Shown here: positions 22,627 to 35,660 of the stretch, in pieces
How positions within the stretch are numbered: the first letter of the stretch is position 1
Layout: each line of letters opens with the position of its first letter
Program-made: the position numbers and the translations under genes
Assembly: GCA_038503065.1 (NCBI GenBank)
Contig: JBCAMK010000003.1
Span: forward strand, 1,860,001 to 1,924,000
Reading direction: 5' to 3'
From: Paragyromitra xinjiangensis
Lineage: Eukaryota; Ascomycota; Pezizomycetes; Pezizales; Discinaceae
DNA: 64,000 nt
Notes under the pieces: generated by a model
Seen by the model: only the letters and a program-made list of their open reading frames with translations
What the model was told of the DNA's origin: nothing
Database searches by the model: none

Positions 22627-25600
22627 GTGAGTGATCCTTGTTCAATCGTGGAAATTTCTTCGTTGGCTGTGGTTTCGAGGTTTTTAATGCCTCTGACGTC
22701 CTATCCACTATGGATTATGACTCAAGCAGCCAGGAGGCATACCTCATATGGGGACGTTCTCGAAGCTTCTCGGTAACTATCCTAAGGCCTACTAACTCAG
22801 CATTGCAATTCGTTTCGAAGGTCTCGAAGCTAATACCATTACCCTAGTTCCTATAAAGGCTCACTACTATGCGGACGATATATCTATGATTTAAAGAGAG
22901 ATGAGAAGCGGCCGAGAGCGGGATACTGGTGACTTGAGATCCCCAATCAATTAGAACTTAGCTTTTGTGGTCTAATTGCTGTCAACCCGCTGCTGCTAGC
23001 AGAGATCTAAGGCAGTCACGTCGCTAAAGGCGCTAGGATAGGGATTGATGTCTCCGGCATGAGACCTATCAACAAGGGCAAACTAGGCTTCACTCGAGTC
23101 CTTCACTGAACCCATCTGTGGTGTAGCACTGAGCAAGTAGTCTCGAGATAGCACACGGCTAGACCCAACACCATTTGCTACTCATCATTCTCCTAAATTT
23201 TTGGGTGGGCAACTGATGATCTTAGGGGATTTCCACAGTGTTAGCTAACTAGTTCTCTTGTTAGGCATTAGTGGCATGTTAGCAAATTCGCTCAATGTCC
23301 TTCCATAAGGTGGCGTAAAGAGAGCCGGAGAAGCTGGGAACTAAGCTTGATAGCCGAACAAACATGTTGTGAGATACTGGGCTCAATAAGGAGAGAGAAT
23401 ACTTGGCTGGTTAACTTGGCTTTAGTACAGGCCCGAATACATGGACTGCGCACGCATACTAAAAACTTTCACCAAGCCTACTAAAATCTCTTACCACAGT
23501 GATACCCAATCAGGAAAAGTATTTCCGGAGTGGGCGTGTACCAATGGAAGTGCGAGCCATTGCGAGCGATCAGACCTATCACCCCTTAAGTATAATGAAG
23601 CGATCCATCTCATAACTTTAGCTACAGCTGGATCAAAAAACTCCCTAATCTTGAAATTTTAATCGTCATCATTTATCGACTAGTACACAGTAGCACCTAA
23701 GGATTAATAGCATTGGACAGGATAATTACTTGCTCGGGATAAATTTGAGCTCAAGGCCTTGTACTAGCTGTCGCTACAATCCGAAGTAGTGCAGTTAGAG
23801 TGGAGGAACGATATAGTAAAGATTACTCCAAATATAGTAGTGTAACACATGAAAGCATCGGAAACAGTACACCGACGTATACACACCAGACGGTCCGAGT
23901 TACCGGCCGGTAACATCCTCCACCAATCGCCAAAACTCATCGCCCCAGAGCTCATGCGAAATATAGAACTGCCGGCCGCAGTTTTCGGCAAGTTCAGCAT
24001 ATAAAGAAATGACTGAAAACTGCGCCAGATTTTTATCGTGGGATCGTCTAAAGTCGGGCTACGAGTGCCTGTGACTAATCAAAAAATTCTAGATTCCAAA
24101 GTTGACAAACTTCCTTCCGCACTATTAAGAATATACTGGATGATTTTATAACTTGTAGGGTTCGGTGCATCTGCGGGCCCCATATCCGAGTCGTGGAGAA
24201 AATTCAGCTTTTGAAGTTTGACATTATACCTAGAGGTTAAAACCGGCCGCGATTAATAGCTATCGGTCTTTCAATCTCGGGGGATTCAGGAGCGGGCTCG
24301 CCTCCGCGTTTTGGCGACAGCCTATTGATTGGTACTGGTTCACTCATCACTGTCGAGAGTTATAACACTGCTCTTATCAAACTCATGACATGAGACTTGT
24401 TGAGAAATTGGCATGGCATACTCGGAGCCGGAGCTATGGATACCGAAATACATTTCGGTTTCCTTAAGTAAATAGCCTCACAATCAATAGCTTTCAGAGA
24501 GTTTTTGTCGCGCCGCACTGGCAGCCCTATTACCGGTTTCACTATATCTCTGAGACTCCACATTTGCCAAGGGCCCCCACTAATCCCCTTTTGGGGTTGA
24601 GGCCTGTCGATCAAAGTAATTATCAGGGCTCCCCTCAGCTTTAAATTGATTCTCCGGGGGCCGAGACGTCGAATATGTAGTGTAGGGTTACGTACCTTCC
24701 CTCTGGTAATTAAGGTTGTCGGCTCTTTTAAGATTTCCAGGGATAGGAATTAAAACGCGCTTACGGGGATAAGGGATAGTATTGAGAAAACTAACTTATA
24801 AAATATAGACATATGGTCTTTTTTAAACATCTTTCAAAGGAGGGATCTTGGGCGTTGGGTCCCGATGCCGGTGTTTTGAGAAGAGTCAATTTGGTATTAC
24901 AATTTCCTAGTTACCTACTAGCCACTTAGCCACCACGAAATATTCCCGTTTTTCGGGGCTGATGATTGAAGTAGGCGTTTCCAAAGATCAAGATTTAAGC
25001 ATACCTCGGTGTTATTCATTCAATTACCGAATAAGAACCATCATGGTCCCTTGAACTAGAAGTATGCGGAAGGCAGGATGTGCTGGCCAGTTTTCCCCAG
25101 CTACCCTGAACAGCTTACATCATCTATATTATCAATGAAGTGTCGCACAACGGGTGGCCAACAAAATCGGAGATCTGTGCTTGCTGAGGCCTCTCCGTCC
25201 TATCGTATAAGGGCCTGGTAGTACCGTTCCTACAGTCAAAAGTGCTTGGCATGTGGCAAATCCTTGATGAAAATACTCAGCGACCTTCAATATTAGGTAT
25301 TAGCAACAAGCTCTTGGCGTCAATTCATATCTCTCCACAAATAGACCCGAAATTCCGGGATTAGAATAGGCTTGGGAAGGTGGGGAACTACCTGGTGGTT
25401 CATTCCCCACACTTGTTAATCCTTACCGTATCTTGAACCTGATGGTAAAAATTTGTGTGACAAGACTCGTTGGTCTGTGCGGTAGCTATCAGCTGTTGAC
25501 ACTACTCTCTAAAACTGCGATATTTTGTTCCTCACGATATTTTGAGCATTCTCATTACACGGACAGGCCTACGGTTATTATTCGGTACAATTCACAGCGA

Positions 25601-25847
25601 GTCAATAAACTGGAGAGGCTGTTACTATACTCGTTCAATAATTTTTTTGAGGCGAATACCGGGATATTTGTTGGTTCCTGGTTGCAGTGAGCTTAATTCG
25701 TTCTTTTATGGCTTTTGAATATCCAAAAATCCTCATCCCGAATTCTTATAAAGCTCGTGGTTTCTCCCACCGATCTAGCTCACCACTACCACCACTACCA
25801 CAGCCTTCATCACCTTCAGGATTCTCTTCAATTCTATCTCATTCAAA
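22627..25847. other. Intergenic, gene-poor
   Basis: About 3.2 kb with only short unconvincing frames on either strand and no domain I can name. The last 150 bp are C/T-rich (ccaccgatctagctcaccactacc) and form the leader of the pectate lyase gene. I saw no repeats with defined ends. Confidence 0.4.
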
Positions 25848-26927
25848 ATGAAGTTTCTCGCTAGCTCTGTTGCTGTTGCCGGCTTGGTGACATATGTCTC
25901 TGCTGCAGCCACCACTGTGTTCCCGAGTGCCGCAAGTTCCACCACGCTTTCTGCGCCCATTTCTGTTTCTGGCACCTACGATGGTGGCATGAAGCGTTTC
26001 AACAGGAACAGTGAGTTCCATTTGGAAATCTCCGGCATATTTTATCAGTATAGTTTGCTAACTAAGATGCTCAGATGGTTGCGTTGACGGCGAGGGTGGT
26101 GATTCCGATGCTGTCTTTATCCTTGCGAGCGGAGCAACCCTTAAGAACGTCATCATCGGATCTGCTCAAACTGAAGGAGTCCATTGTAGCGGGCCTTGCA
26201 CAATTCAAAACGTCTGGTGGGAAGATGTCTGCGAGGTACGTATTGCCACTGGATTTGAAGTGGGCTGTGAGACTTCTTTCAGCAACCTCGCTGACAAGCA
26301 CTTTAGGACGCCTTGACCCTCAAGCAAACCTCTGGTACTTCGTACATCATTGGTGGTGGAGCTAAACACGCTTCTGATAAAGGTAAGGAATCAATCCATT
26401 GTGTATTTTCTTGATACCGGTAACTAATAGCTTTGTAGTTATTCAACACAATGGTGGTGGTACCGTCAACGTCAAGGACTTTTTCGTCGAAGATTTCGGA
26501 AAGGTACAGATTGCAAATAAAAAAACTCTCAACACGTTATCCCAACGTGCTAATTTGTATGTGTGACCAGCTTTACCGTTCATGTGGTAATTGCGGTACT
26601 CAATACAAGCGTACTTTTATTGCCAGCGGCGTTGTCGCGGTTGACGGAACCACTCTTGCAGGCATTAACACCAACTACGGAGGTGAGATTTCATATCCCT
26701 ATTCTCATCCCCAAAATACGTGTAATGAAGGTTGAACCTGAAACTTACACACAATTAAAGACACTGCGACAATTTCGGACACTTGCACCTCTGACGTCAC
26801 CGATATTTGCCAACGCTACACTGGTAACGACGATGGTGATGAGCCGACAAAGACAGGTGCTGGAAATGATGGGACTTACTGCAAGTATGACTCTACCGTC
26901 ACCAGGAGAAGCACTTGCTATACTTAA
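25848..26927 (+). CDS. Pectate lyase, polysaccharide lyase family 3
   Basis: Six predicted exons (25848-26010, 26075-26235, 26307-26382, 26439-26503, 26571-26682, 26761-26927) give 247 residues, all in phase. A signal peptide ([20 protein letters not shown]) marks it as secreted. The body shows PL3 features: [100 protein letters not shown] and a Cys-rich C-terminus. PL3 enzymes cleave unmethylated homogalacturonan by Ca-dependent beta-elimination. They are parallel beta-helices, and the repeated G/N/V pattern fits this. Length is normal for fungal PL3. A plant cell-wall degrading role is well supported by family; host range cannot be read from it. No neighbouring pectinase genes are present. 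Confidence 0.94.
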
Positions 26928-27488
26928 GTTCTCGCGGATTTGGAACTCGGGTGGGATTTGGTTCTGGGGCATGGCTGGGTTAGTTTTGATTTGTGTTTTT
27001 GATAAACGCAAGATCAGTTATTCTCATGTTGAGATCAAAATATTTTCTTCAATAAAAATGACATCATTATGATCAGATTTTTCTTGTTCAGAGCGCGGTG
27101 ATGATTGAATGCTTAAACAGTGGTTTTTATGTGCATCTTAGGTCAATTGGTTGACCCCATCGTCAAACGCCTAACTACTAAGTAAGTCCTAGGCACTTTT
27201 AGAAGCACTATAATCTAGGCGGTATGACCCTAATGAAATAAAAACAAAAACAAAAACAGTAACCAGAACGCCTGAGCTGTCGTTCCGAGTGACCCACTAT
27301 GAAGCACTCGAACTCAATATAAGGCAAGTACCTGATCTTACATGATCTTACATGATCAAGTTAATTAGCCCCTATCACCATCCAACCTCGTTAATCAGGC
27401 TATAGAGGAAGGGTAGATCGTAGAGAGTGCCACTATACTAAGCCATATTGGGTTGTTACTCCCGCAGAAAGTGGCTAGTATAATTGCC
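26928..27488. other. Intergenic, 3' of pectate lyase
   Basis: 3' flank of the pectate lyase gene. A short AAAAAC tandem run lies near 27240-27258 and a doubled tacatgatct unit near 27335-27358. No gene. Confidence 0.5.
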
Positions 27489-28092
27489 AGTGTGGGCCAC
27501 GAGGTAGCTCGAGGTGAGCCAGGAGGTATGCCTCGAGGCGCCTCATGCTCGTGGGGGTCTGCTTCGGACTGCTCGAGCAATGGAGGGCTTGCCTCAAGGC
27601 ATAGAGGCATAGAGGTACTATTAGAGGCACCCTCTAAGTAAAAATCATCGTTCAATACACTAGTATCTAACAAAGTAGCTATCTGCTAATATCATCTTCT
27701 TCCTAGTCAAGTTTACTTGTATCATCCCATCATTCCCTCAATGGTTGCCTACTGTATAAAGTCTTCAAATCCTCTATATCGTGTTAGGTCATTGGGAAAT
27801 TCTTTATTGGAGGATGCTGCCGTGGATGACATAGTGCTAGTAGGTATGTGGGTTACTGCCAGTGGTATTGAAACCGAAGGTGCCGACGAGAGATAGGTGG
27901 AGAATACGCACAGAAGCAGCTCCGTAGATCTGGATGGTATTCAGGGGTCGATCATCGCCGCTGTGAAACCCCATGGGCCTGAGACCTCGAGGCACCTTGA
28001 GGCGAGCAATCAAATATGCCTCGAGACACCTCGTGCTCGCGGCCCCCCCTGCTTCGGACAGCCTCGAGCGAGCTCGCCTCGTGGACCACACT
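27489..28092. mobile_element. Candidate DNA-transposon remnant with CpG-rich inverted ends
   Basis: The left end starts AGTGTGGGCCACGAGG and the right end, read on the minus strand, starts AGTGTGGTCCACGAGG: 15 of 16 positions agree. Both ends continue into sequence dense in CTCGAGG/CCTCGAG units. The interior (27640-27975) is ordinary A+T-rich DNA without an intact gene. Flanks resemble each other only loosely (ataattg versus atagttg), so an 8-bp duplication is possible but not clear. The AGTG-type ends recall hAT elements (inference). Confidence 0.45.
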
Positions 28093-28191
28093 AATAGTTG
28101 TATTTGGATAGCTATATATTGTGACATTGTCACAGTAACACGGAAACAACTCACTTGCTATCAGATAGCTGAGTTGGATACGTAAATGAAT

Positions 28192-28235
<44 letters not shown>
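28192..28235 (+). repeat. (TAC)n microsatellite, about 14 units
   Basis: Uninterrupted TAC/ACT units directly visible, in noncoding DNA. Confidence 0.95.
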
Positions 28236-29793
28236 TCAGGGAGCTGAAATGGGGTTAACAGGCCAAGTTTGTTTCCCTAAATTTTCTTAGAACAGAATAG
28301 CTTTGCCAATCGCCAGATGGCTTCAGCCCTCGATATAGATGCTGCCGAAGTGAACTATCGTTAACGCACTAATCTACTCATAGAGTAATGATCGTTCGTC
28401 ATTGCGCATGCAGCGGCGATATCATCGGCCCTCGAACCAATGGTTCTCCCTTAGAAGTTGTGCCACCATCCAGATCGCCTTAGGCAAACTTCTTCTCGAC
28501 ATCACGAGGCCCCAAAACATAGTTTCAGGTCTCCATCACTCGCCATCTACTATTTCGCTTCCTTATTGATCTCACTCTAGTTCTAGTAGCCTTCAGTGTA
28601 GAGTAAATACTATATAAACTACGGCTAAAAAACAGTAGCAGTCTACAAACTTATGCCTTGACTGTTACTAGAACTAGGCCTAAATCTTGAAGAGGTTAGA
28701 GAATACTCCTCACTCTTACGGGCTTTGCGACGTGGCTGTTTAACAAGTAGTGAGTGGTGTTGAAAAAATTGGCAAACCAGCTCATACTAGTTACAAGCCC
28801 TCCAATGAACTTCACGAAGTATGTATTCTATATGCTGTCAAATCTGCGGGGCCATGTCTTGGTATACGTGTAGCTTGCTTTCAAACCAACCATCTCATGT
28901 CGGGTTTAGTCTAGGGATGCGAAAAACTCTGGGCAGTGCAGAAGATAGCCCTTTTTCTGCTATCTGCAGGAAGCACAAGCGCCGAGAGATGGCAACCAAG
29001 ACCGCGATGAAACTTAAAAAAAAGTAAATTTACTTCTTATTGATTCTATAGGGCAACAGTGGTGATCTTTATTCCCTAGGTGTCAGTTCTATATGGTCAA
29101 ACGGAATTTATAAGGCAATTGCAAATGCGCAGAAATTTTTATGCGAGCTGTCACATCGCTGCAACCCTGAGTGTCAATGACTCAGAATATTCAAGTATAA
29201 CTACCACACTAATGCATTTTAGTCATGATGGATTTTTCGAGCGCTCTATCAGAAGCTTCAGCTTGAGTCACTTCACGAGTATTTTGGGTTAGAGAGGGTT
29301 TAGACACTATTTCATGTTTAAATGTCGCCCTAGTAATATCAGTGAGTGGGGCTATGAATCGTTACCCAAGACAGGCAATAAGAACCGTACCGGAAAATCA
29401 TTTTTGCTGATTATGACTTCTAACTCGGCCTAGCTTGTACATCTGAGACTTACTTGGTCGACTCACACGTGAATTTTTGTGTTCTTTGTGCTGTGAGTAC
29501 CTAAGGCTTGGACCAGCTTTGGGTATCTGGGGCGTGGGTGAAAGAATTGGTGAAAGAAGAAATCTTTGGCGGAGGATAGGGGCTAACGGCCTATGATTGC
29601 AATTGTCGGGCTGAGATTCATCACTTACCGGAGATGAAGGACAATTAGCCATTGACAGGTGATTAAGGGACCACGATTGACAATTGTGAGACCTTTGCTA
29701 ATAGAGGAGGCAGGAAATATCTCAAAGTGGGCATGTGGAATATCTGTCGCAGCGATCAAACTATCACGAATAGTCCGTGGGGGATTTGATAGG
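28236..29793. other. Intergenic
   Basis: No gene recognised. Only short frames without domains or splice structure. Confidence 0.4.
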
Positions 29794-29928
29794 TACTCGT
29801 GCTCTACCATAAGTACCTGAAAACAGGGTATAGGTTTGGCCAACCAGACTGCGAAGTGTTGCAGCAGGGCGAATCGAAAGCTATTATCCTCAAAAGGCAC
29901 TTCAGGTACTTATGGTAGACCACGAGTA
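29794..29928. mobile_element. 135-bp inverted-repeat element, TA-ended MITE candidate
   Basis: The left arm (TACTCGTGCTCTACCATAAG, continuing TACCTGAA) and the right arm, read on the minus strand, pair over 28 positions with one mismatch. Both ends are TA. The interior is noncoding. This fits a second, unrelated Tc1/mariner-type MITE. Confidence 0.55.
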
Positions 29929-32893
29929 AATGTAAAATAATGACTACTGACAAGGCGTTAGGAAAAAGCTGGTCTTAGTTAACAGCAGGTCATGACCTGG
30001 TGATCATAGTAGGGGGCTATAGCCACGACGAATCAGTAGCCTCTGACTAAAAAGCTTGGAGGAGAAGGTCAAAGCAGTAGTCAAATTAATGATAATGATT
30101 GATTAACCCTTGGGGAGTAAGAGCTTTGAAAGCGAATCCCAAAATCGTAGCTGATTATCGGTTTGAATCTTACTAAACAGCCACGGTAATAATTGTTGGT
30201 CATCACCAGTGGTGCACTTAGACTAGGTAGCACAGATGAAAGCTTCGTCTTTCGGTTAACGCACCCCCACAGCCTCAGTCATTCGATTGAGACTCGTGCG
30301 CAAATTTGTGCGCTCCTTCTCTATGCTAGTGCTAGCCCAACACATCACTCTACAGTGCGGTAAGTTCCCTAATAATGGCTGAAGATTTCTTGTTGGCAAT
30401 GTTTGTGGACAAGGGCTCCTTGGGGGCTCCAGCACCCATACGCCCAACTCCACAGCCGGGACTAGAAGGGTGACTCGAAATCCCGTGATTTGGGTAAATA
30501 AAGTGGATATACGTATCCACCACTCAAACGTCTCCCGATTGATTTATGGTGTGGCAGTGGCGTAAGCGTCCGAGGCAGGGCTAAATCAATTCCATGTCCC
30601 TGTTTTTATTTGGGGCAGGATCCTACCTCCCTAAGAGATACACTGGGCATCGAGAATCGACCGACGCCGTAGGATGAACATGCATTAATTAGGGGTCTAT
30701 TCCGGTAGCAGCGGTTCTCCCTTTATAGTAAAACTCATTATTAAAAGATAAAATAGGAGTAAAAATAAAAATAAATCGATCGGCGACGCGACGACGCGGC
30801 AACGAAGACGGCGTATATTATATTCGCTCAATCGAGCATCACGTGAAAATTCAATTTTGTCCATCTATCCACTAGGGCCAGGTGTATGAAGATGATATAT
30901 GCCCACAGCGTCTGAATTTGACCAGAACGGATAACCCCGCAGTTTCCTGCTCATATTCCAATTCTTGTGGCTGTGCTTAGAAAATTTGCCTTAAGTCGGG
31001 CCAGTTTGAAAGTCTTGGTTAGAGATGCATGGGCTCGGCTTGCATCAAGCATTTTTGTTGAGTAACATGACCTGTGCGAGATATCATTTCAGACTATCAA
31101 GGAATGTGAACTCGGTGCCTAATGTTTTGTAGTGATAAGTGCAAACCAGCATTATCACTCCTGAAAGGAGCGGTGCACTGGGGTTCGCCATAATTGAAGG
31201 TTCTAACCCTAAACCTGACAAATACTCCGCTTAGTGTTACTGATCTGAGTGGCTAATATATTGCACTTTCAGCCCCAATATCTCACCCCTGAGCCGGTAC
31301 CTTCCTGTTCTGCTGTGCTACGACACGGACCAGTTCTTGTTTTTCGCCATAATTGGGTTAGTCGCCCTCGCGCCTTGGGCAGGCTGAGGTTTCAGATGAA
31401 GCAGGCTTAGTGTGTCCCATGGTTCGAACCAAACGGCCGGTAATCAGCCTACAGCAGGGGATCGCGATCTTGAGAACACCAGACCATAAAAAACAAATCT
31501 CTTATCTAATATTTCTTTCTTATTATTAGCTTGGTCTATATACCGAACACCACTTAAAAAAGGCCACCGATTGAAACCTGCGGGCGCCTGTGAAATCCGG
31601 CACTACATGTGCTTAGCTGTGACCTAAACCGAAAATATGAAAGCAAGCGCTACTGTGGCTACAGGGGATCCGGATATTCGGTGGAGTATTCGGATGATTT
31701 TGCTACTACCAACAGCCTGGTCACACATAAAAATACCGGGAAACCCTCGCATGCGCAGCCATAGTCTAGTCGTGATATCAAAATTAATTCTAGGATCTGA
31801 GAGTGATTATAATCGCCCAGTCACCAATGATGCCCAGCCAACCTGCTAAGGCAAAACTCGTGAAACTGGCAAACGGGACACCTTTTTGACTGGGGCTCTC
31901 AAAAGCCTAGGTAACATCAGAATTTGAAATGCAATCTTACGGCAAAGTATTCCGATCATGAAAGATCGAGAAGTTTGAGCCGATCCCGTCTTTGTTATGC
32001 GCCGTTGAGTTTGGAAAGGTTTCGATTCTTAGGTGGCGAAACAGCGTTGCAACTTGAAAGAAAAGGGAAGCGTAATGTCATGATCTAACCATCAGAATTA
32101 GAAGCTATGGAATGGGGTGACCAAAGTACGTACTTTAAGTGGATCTTGTTCTTCCCCAGCCTACCAACCCAATCAGTACCGGGAAGCTAAGCGATAAGAA
32201 GCTTCGCTTTTTTCCCTCAAGGTTCCGAAGGTTGTGTTTTGCTCATACGCATATACACCAGTCACACATATATTTCCTATATCCCACTTAAGGAGATTCA
32301 AGATCGGGGCTATGAGATGTCAGACCTATGGGGATTAATATTGCTTCTGCTCCAATTATAGAGTATTACTCCGTCTGCCCGTGGGCCACGTCAGTTCCGC
32401 ACTTTGATGCACCAGAAAAGATTCGCGAATTCGAGTCGCCAACTCATCCTTGACAGGCTGGCTTTTTAACACGAATTAGATATTGCCTCAGGTTTGAGAC
32501 TATAATGCGTAGCAGCATGATTACGTCTATGATTCCAAGCGCGCCCTTTCAACCCCTCGGTCGTTTGTTTCACTAGTGTTTGTAGGTCTTCAAAAAAGAA
32601 ACTTTGGATAGGCCTGGTTTGATACCCTAACCCAAAAAGCCAATCTGCCCGACTTTATAGAGCTTCTTTCTCCCTTCTATATCTCATCCATAATTCCTTT
32701 GGCCTTGATTTCCTGCTCATGGTGACTGTCTATTAGGTTCGAGACTTAGCCATATCAAACCCACCCATCTATCTGTTACTTTCATTTGATCCCTCACTTG
32801 CGGACAATTGAGAGATTTACTTGAACGCTTAACCAACCTATCTAAGTTGATTGCCGGAAGAAAAATCTCTACCATAGGGATCACATCCTCAAT
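29929..32893. other. Intergenic
   Basis: Nearly 3 kb with no recognised gene. From about 32640 the sequence becomes C/T-rich and carries the leader and promoter of the bestrophin-like gene. Confidence 0.4.
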
Positions 32894-34640
32894 ATGGACC
32901 CCCGAAACTCCTTCGATTTAGGAAGGTCCTCTCCGTCGCCATTGACTGGCGATAGAGCTGGTCTTAATATCCCTATAAAGACTGAAAGCTCGGGCAGAGT
33001 GAATGGAGATTCTCCATACTCAATCTCTGCAGGCTTAGGACAGGCTACTCTAGGGCAGAGACGTCAAACAATGTTCGATGACTATGATGTACATGTAAGT
33101 TAACTAATATCATGGGCTTTTTAATAGAGAAGATGCTCATTCTTAGTATAGGTTACAAGTGGAACGAATTTGGATACTTATTTCGTATGTTAATCCATAT
33201 AATGAGTTTTTGCAAGGCTAAAGTTTGTATGACGAGATGCTCATTTTATCAATATAGTCTGGACCATTGGATCCAATGAGGCACTCGAAGTGGCCGTATT
33301 TCATGAGGCTTCATGGCTCAATCTTACCTCAAATGGTGCTACCAATCTTTTTTGTCGGTATATGGAGTGTAGCTATCACGGCTGTCAATGAATGGGGGTA
33401 CCGTCATTTCTCGGTCGATTCGGTACTGCTCACGGTGTTGGGTTTCGTGGTTGGTTTGTCCTTGTCGTTTCGGTCGTCAACAGCGTATGAACGTTATATT
33501 GAAGGAAGGAAGTGAGTTTGCATATTTTTGAAAACTTCTGATCGTATGCACAGTTACGAGACTGACGTGGTGAAATGACCGAAGGTTCTGGCAGCAGATG
33601 ATGCTACATTCTCGTAACCTCGCACGCGTAATTTGGATTCATGTCAAGGAAAAACCAGACGAGGAGGGAAGAGAAGATGTACTCGCAAAATTGTACGCCC
33701 CCATGCTCCTGACTACATTGATATCCTATCTAACTAGAATTTTTTACTTAGGACTGCTATCAATCTCATTCTTGCCTTTGCGCAGTCTGTCAAACACAAG
33801 CTTCGCTACGAAATAGAATACGACTACGAAGACCTCAAGCCTCTCATCTCCAACATCAAAACCTTTGCCAAAAGCGCGCATAGCGATGACACCGAGCCCG
33901 CTACCCACAATAAGTTCGCCACCAGAGTTAAAACTTGGGGCGAGCGTCTCGGCATCACATTCCTCGTATCGAACCCCGCAAAGCCTGTTAAGGTTGCTAT
34001 ACGCCGAGGAAAGCATCACGGAAACCTCCCGTTTGAAATCATGACCTATATTGGGTCATACCTGGAAGGGGTCATTCCTGCCTCTCTCCCCGCTGCCTGT
34101 TGGGGGACCCAAGTCTCTGCTAGTCAACTGGCGATGATGGACGCATATGGTGGCTGTGAACGTGTGCTGCAAACACCGCTACCATTGGCATACTCAATCG
34201 CTATCGCCCAGATCACATGGCTTTATGTCCTCGTATTACCTTTCCAGCTATATCCGAAACTAGGGTGGGCCACTATTCCAGGAACTATTGTTGCTGCGTA
34301 TATCATTCTCGGTCTAGCTGCTATTGGTCAAGAGATTGAGAATCCCTTTGGCAGAGATGTGAATGACCTAGACTTAGACCGTTATTGCACTGCGTTAGAG
34401 ATGGACTTAAACGTCTTGACAAGCCGCCCGCCACCAAAGCCGGAAGATTGGCTAAAGAATGTTGAAAATATTCCCTTGTGGCCGTACAGAGATAATTGGA
34501 ATACCTGGAAGAGTAGAACTTCTGGAAATATTAGAACGGCACTAGAAAAAAAGGTGGATCATCAGTCGGTGTGGTTGGCTGACAATCGGAATAGCTCGAA
34601 GAGGACAGAATCTGTGAAGGTAGTTGTAGAAGAAGAATAG
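32894..34640 (+). CDS. Bestrophin/UPF0187-type membrane channel protein
   Basis: Five predicted exons (32894-33094, 33152-33184, 33258-33511, 33585-33692, 33752-34640) encode 494 residues with all phases matching. The family forms pentameric anion channels; fungal UPF0187 members are poorly studied. Visible features: a Ser/Gly-rich N-terminus, then SKWPYFMRLHGSILPQMVLPIFFVGIWSVAI (first membrane segment), DSVLLTVLGFVVGLSLSFRSSTAYERYIEGRKFW (the conserved bestrophin N-terminal block), and a later hydrophobic pair around YSIAIAQITWLYVLVLPFQLYPKLGWATIPGTIVAAYIILGLAAIG followed by EIENPFGRDVNDLDLD, a hallmark of the family. The C-terminus is charged and cytosolic. Exon 2 has only 33 nt. The protein should sit in the plasma or an organelle membrane. 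Confidence 0.9.
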
Positions 34641-35562
34641 TTAGTCTTGGTTGTGCATGTGGGTCTTTCTTTGAGCAGAAATGGTGGGTTAGTGTTAGTC
34701 TTCTTTTTTTTGTCTAGATACTATTATCAAAAATTTTCATCAACTGCTTGTTATCATCTGATCAGTGAAAGTCATAGTTTCACATACCCTCACTGCATCT
34801 GAAGGCCAAAGGGTAAGAGGTATGACGCTTCGACATTCATACAAAGTCCAAGATAGTGAAGAATTACATGTAGGCTCAGGCTTTATAGACTCTTGAACTT
34901 ATCATCCTCTCGGATTTGTAAGTGCTATCATGGGTCATCAATTATCACTCTAATTGGGTAATTAGACCCAAACCGAGAGTCGAGCATTTATTTTCGAGAG
35001 TAGGACTTAGCGATAATGTCCCCAGTGGATATCATACCCCAGTCCACGCTAGAAAAGGAGTTTTCTCTAATGTTCTACATATAGCTATATAGAAAGAAAG
35101 GGAGGGTGCTGAGAGGCACGGTTTTGCCGTTCGAATATTTGGGGTAACCCTAATTACGAGTGTTTTTTTAAAAGCACCTCCAGGTCGCCGTAGTATAATA
35201 TTGATTTTCCGAAAGTCGCACAAAATGAAAATAATTCAGTTCTATCACACGAGACAGAAATACCACCACTCATCTCGCCTTGGGCAAATAAATAACCGCT
35301 AGCAAGTTAAAGTAAGATTAGACACCCCAACGGTAGCCCGATGGGACATACGGAAAAGCAGCCCCCTACTTAGCTGCAGGTCAACCAACTCCTTTCCCGA
35401 CCAGTTGAGTGATAAGAGGAAATGTGGCCGACCGGCTGCGCCTGAATAGAAAAAAAGTACTAGGTAGCCTTATAAGTAATCCAGAAACCCTATTAGCCTG
35501 AGGGGTAACAACACAAAAGGGCGTTGTATCGTTCCATTCATGCAGCGAGCAGTAGGATAGCA
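34641..35562. other. Intergenic
   Basis: 3' flank of the bestrophin-like gene. No further gene or repeat with defined ends seen. Confidence 0.4.
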
Positions 35563-35660
35563 GGCAGGATGGAGAGAAAAGAGCACACCAAAATTTGACA
35601 ACCTAAACCTAAATAGGAAACTGCTGCCGGTTTTTGGTGTTCCTTTCTCTCCATCCTGCC
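35563..35660. repeat. 98-bp inverted repeat, possible MITE
   Basis: The first 17 bases (GGCAGGATGGAGAGAAA) are repeated in inverse orientation at the other end, and pairing continues imperfectly to about 30 bp (..CACACCAAAA versus ..CACCAAAAA). The loop is about 38 nt. No clear target duplication was seen, so it may be a MITE or a local inverted duplication. Confidence 0.55.
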
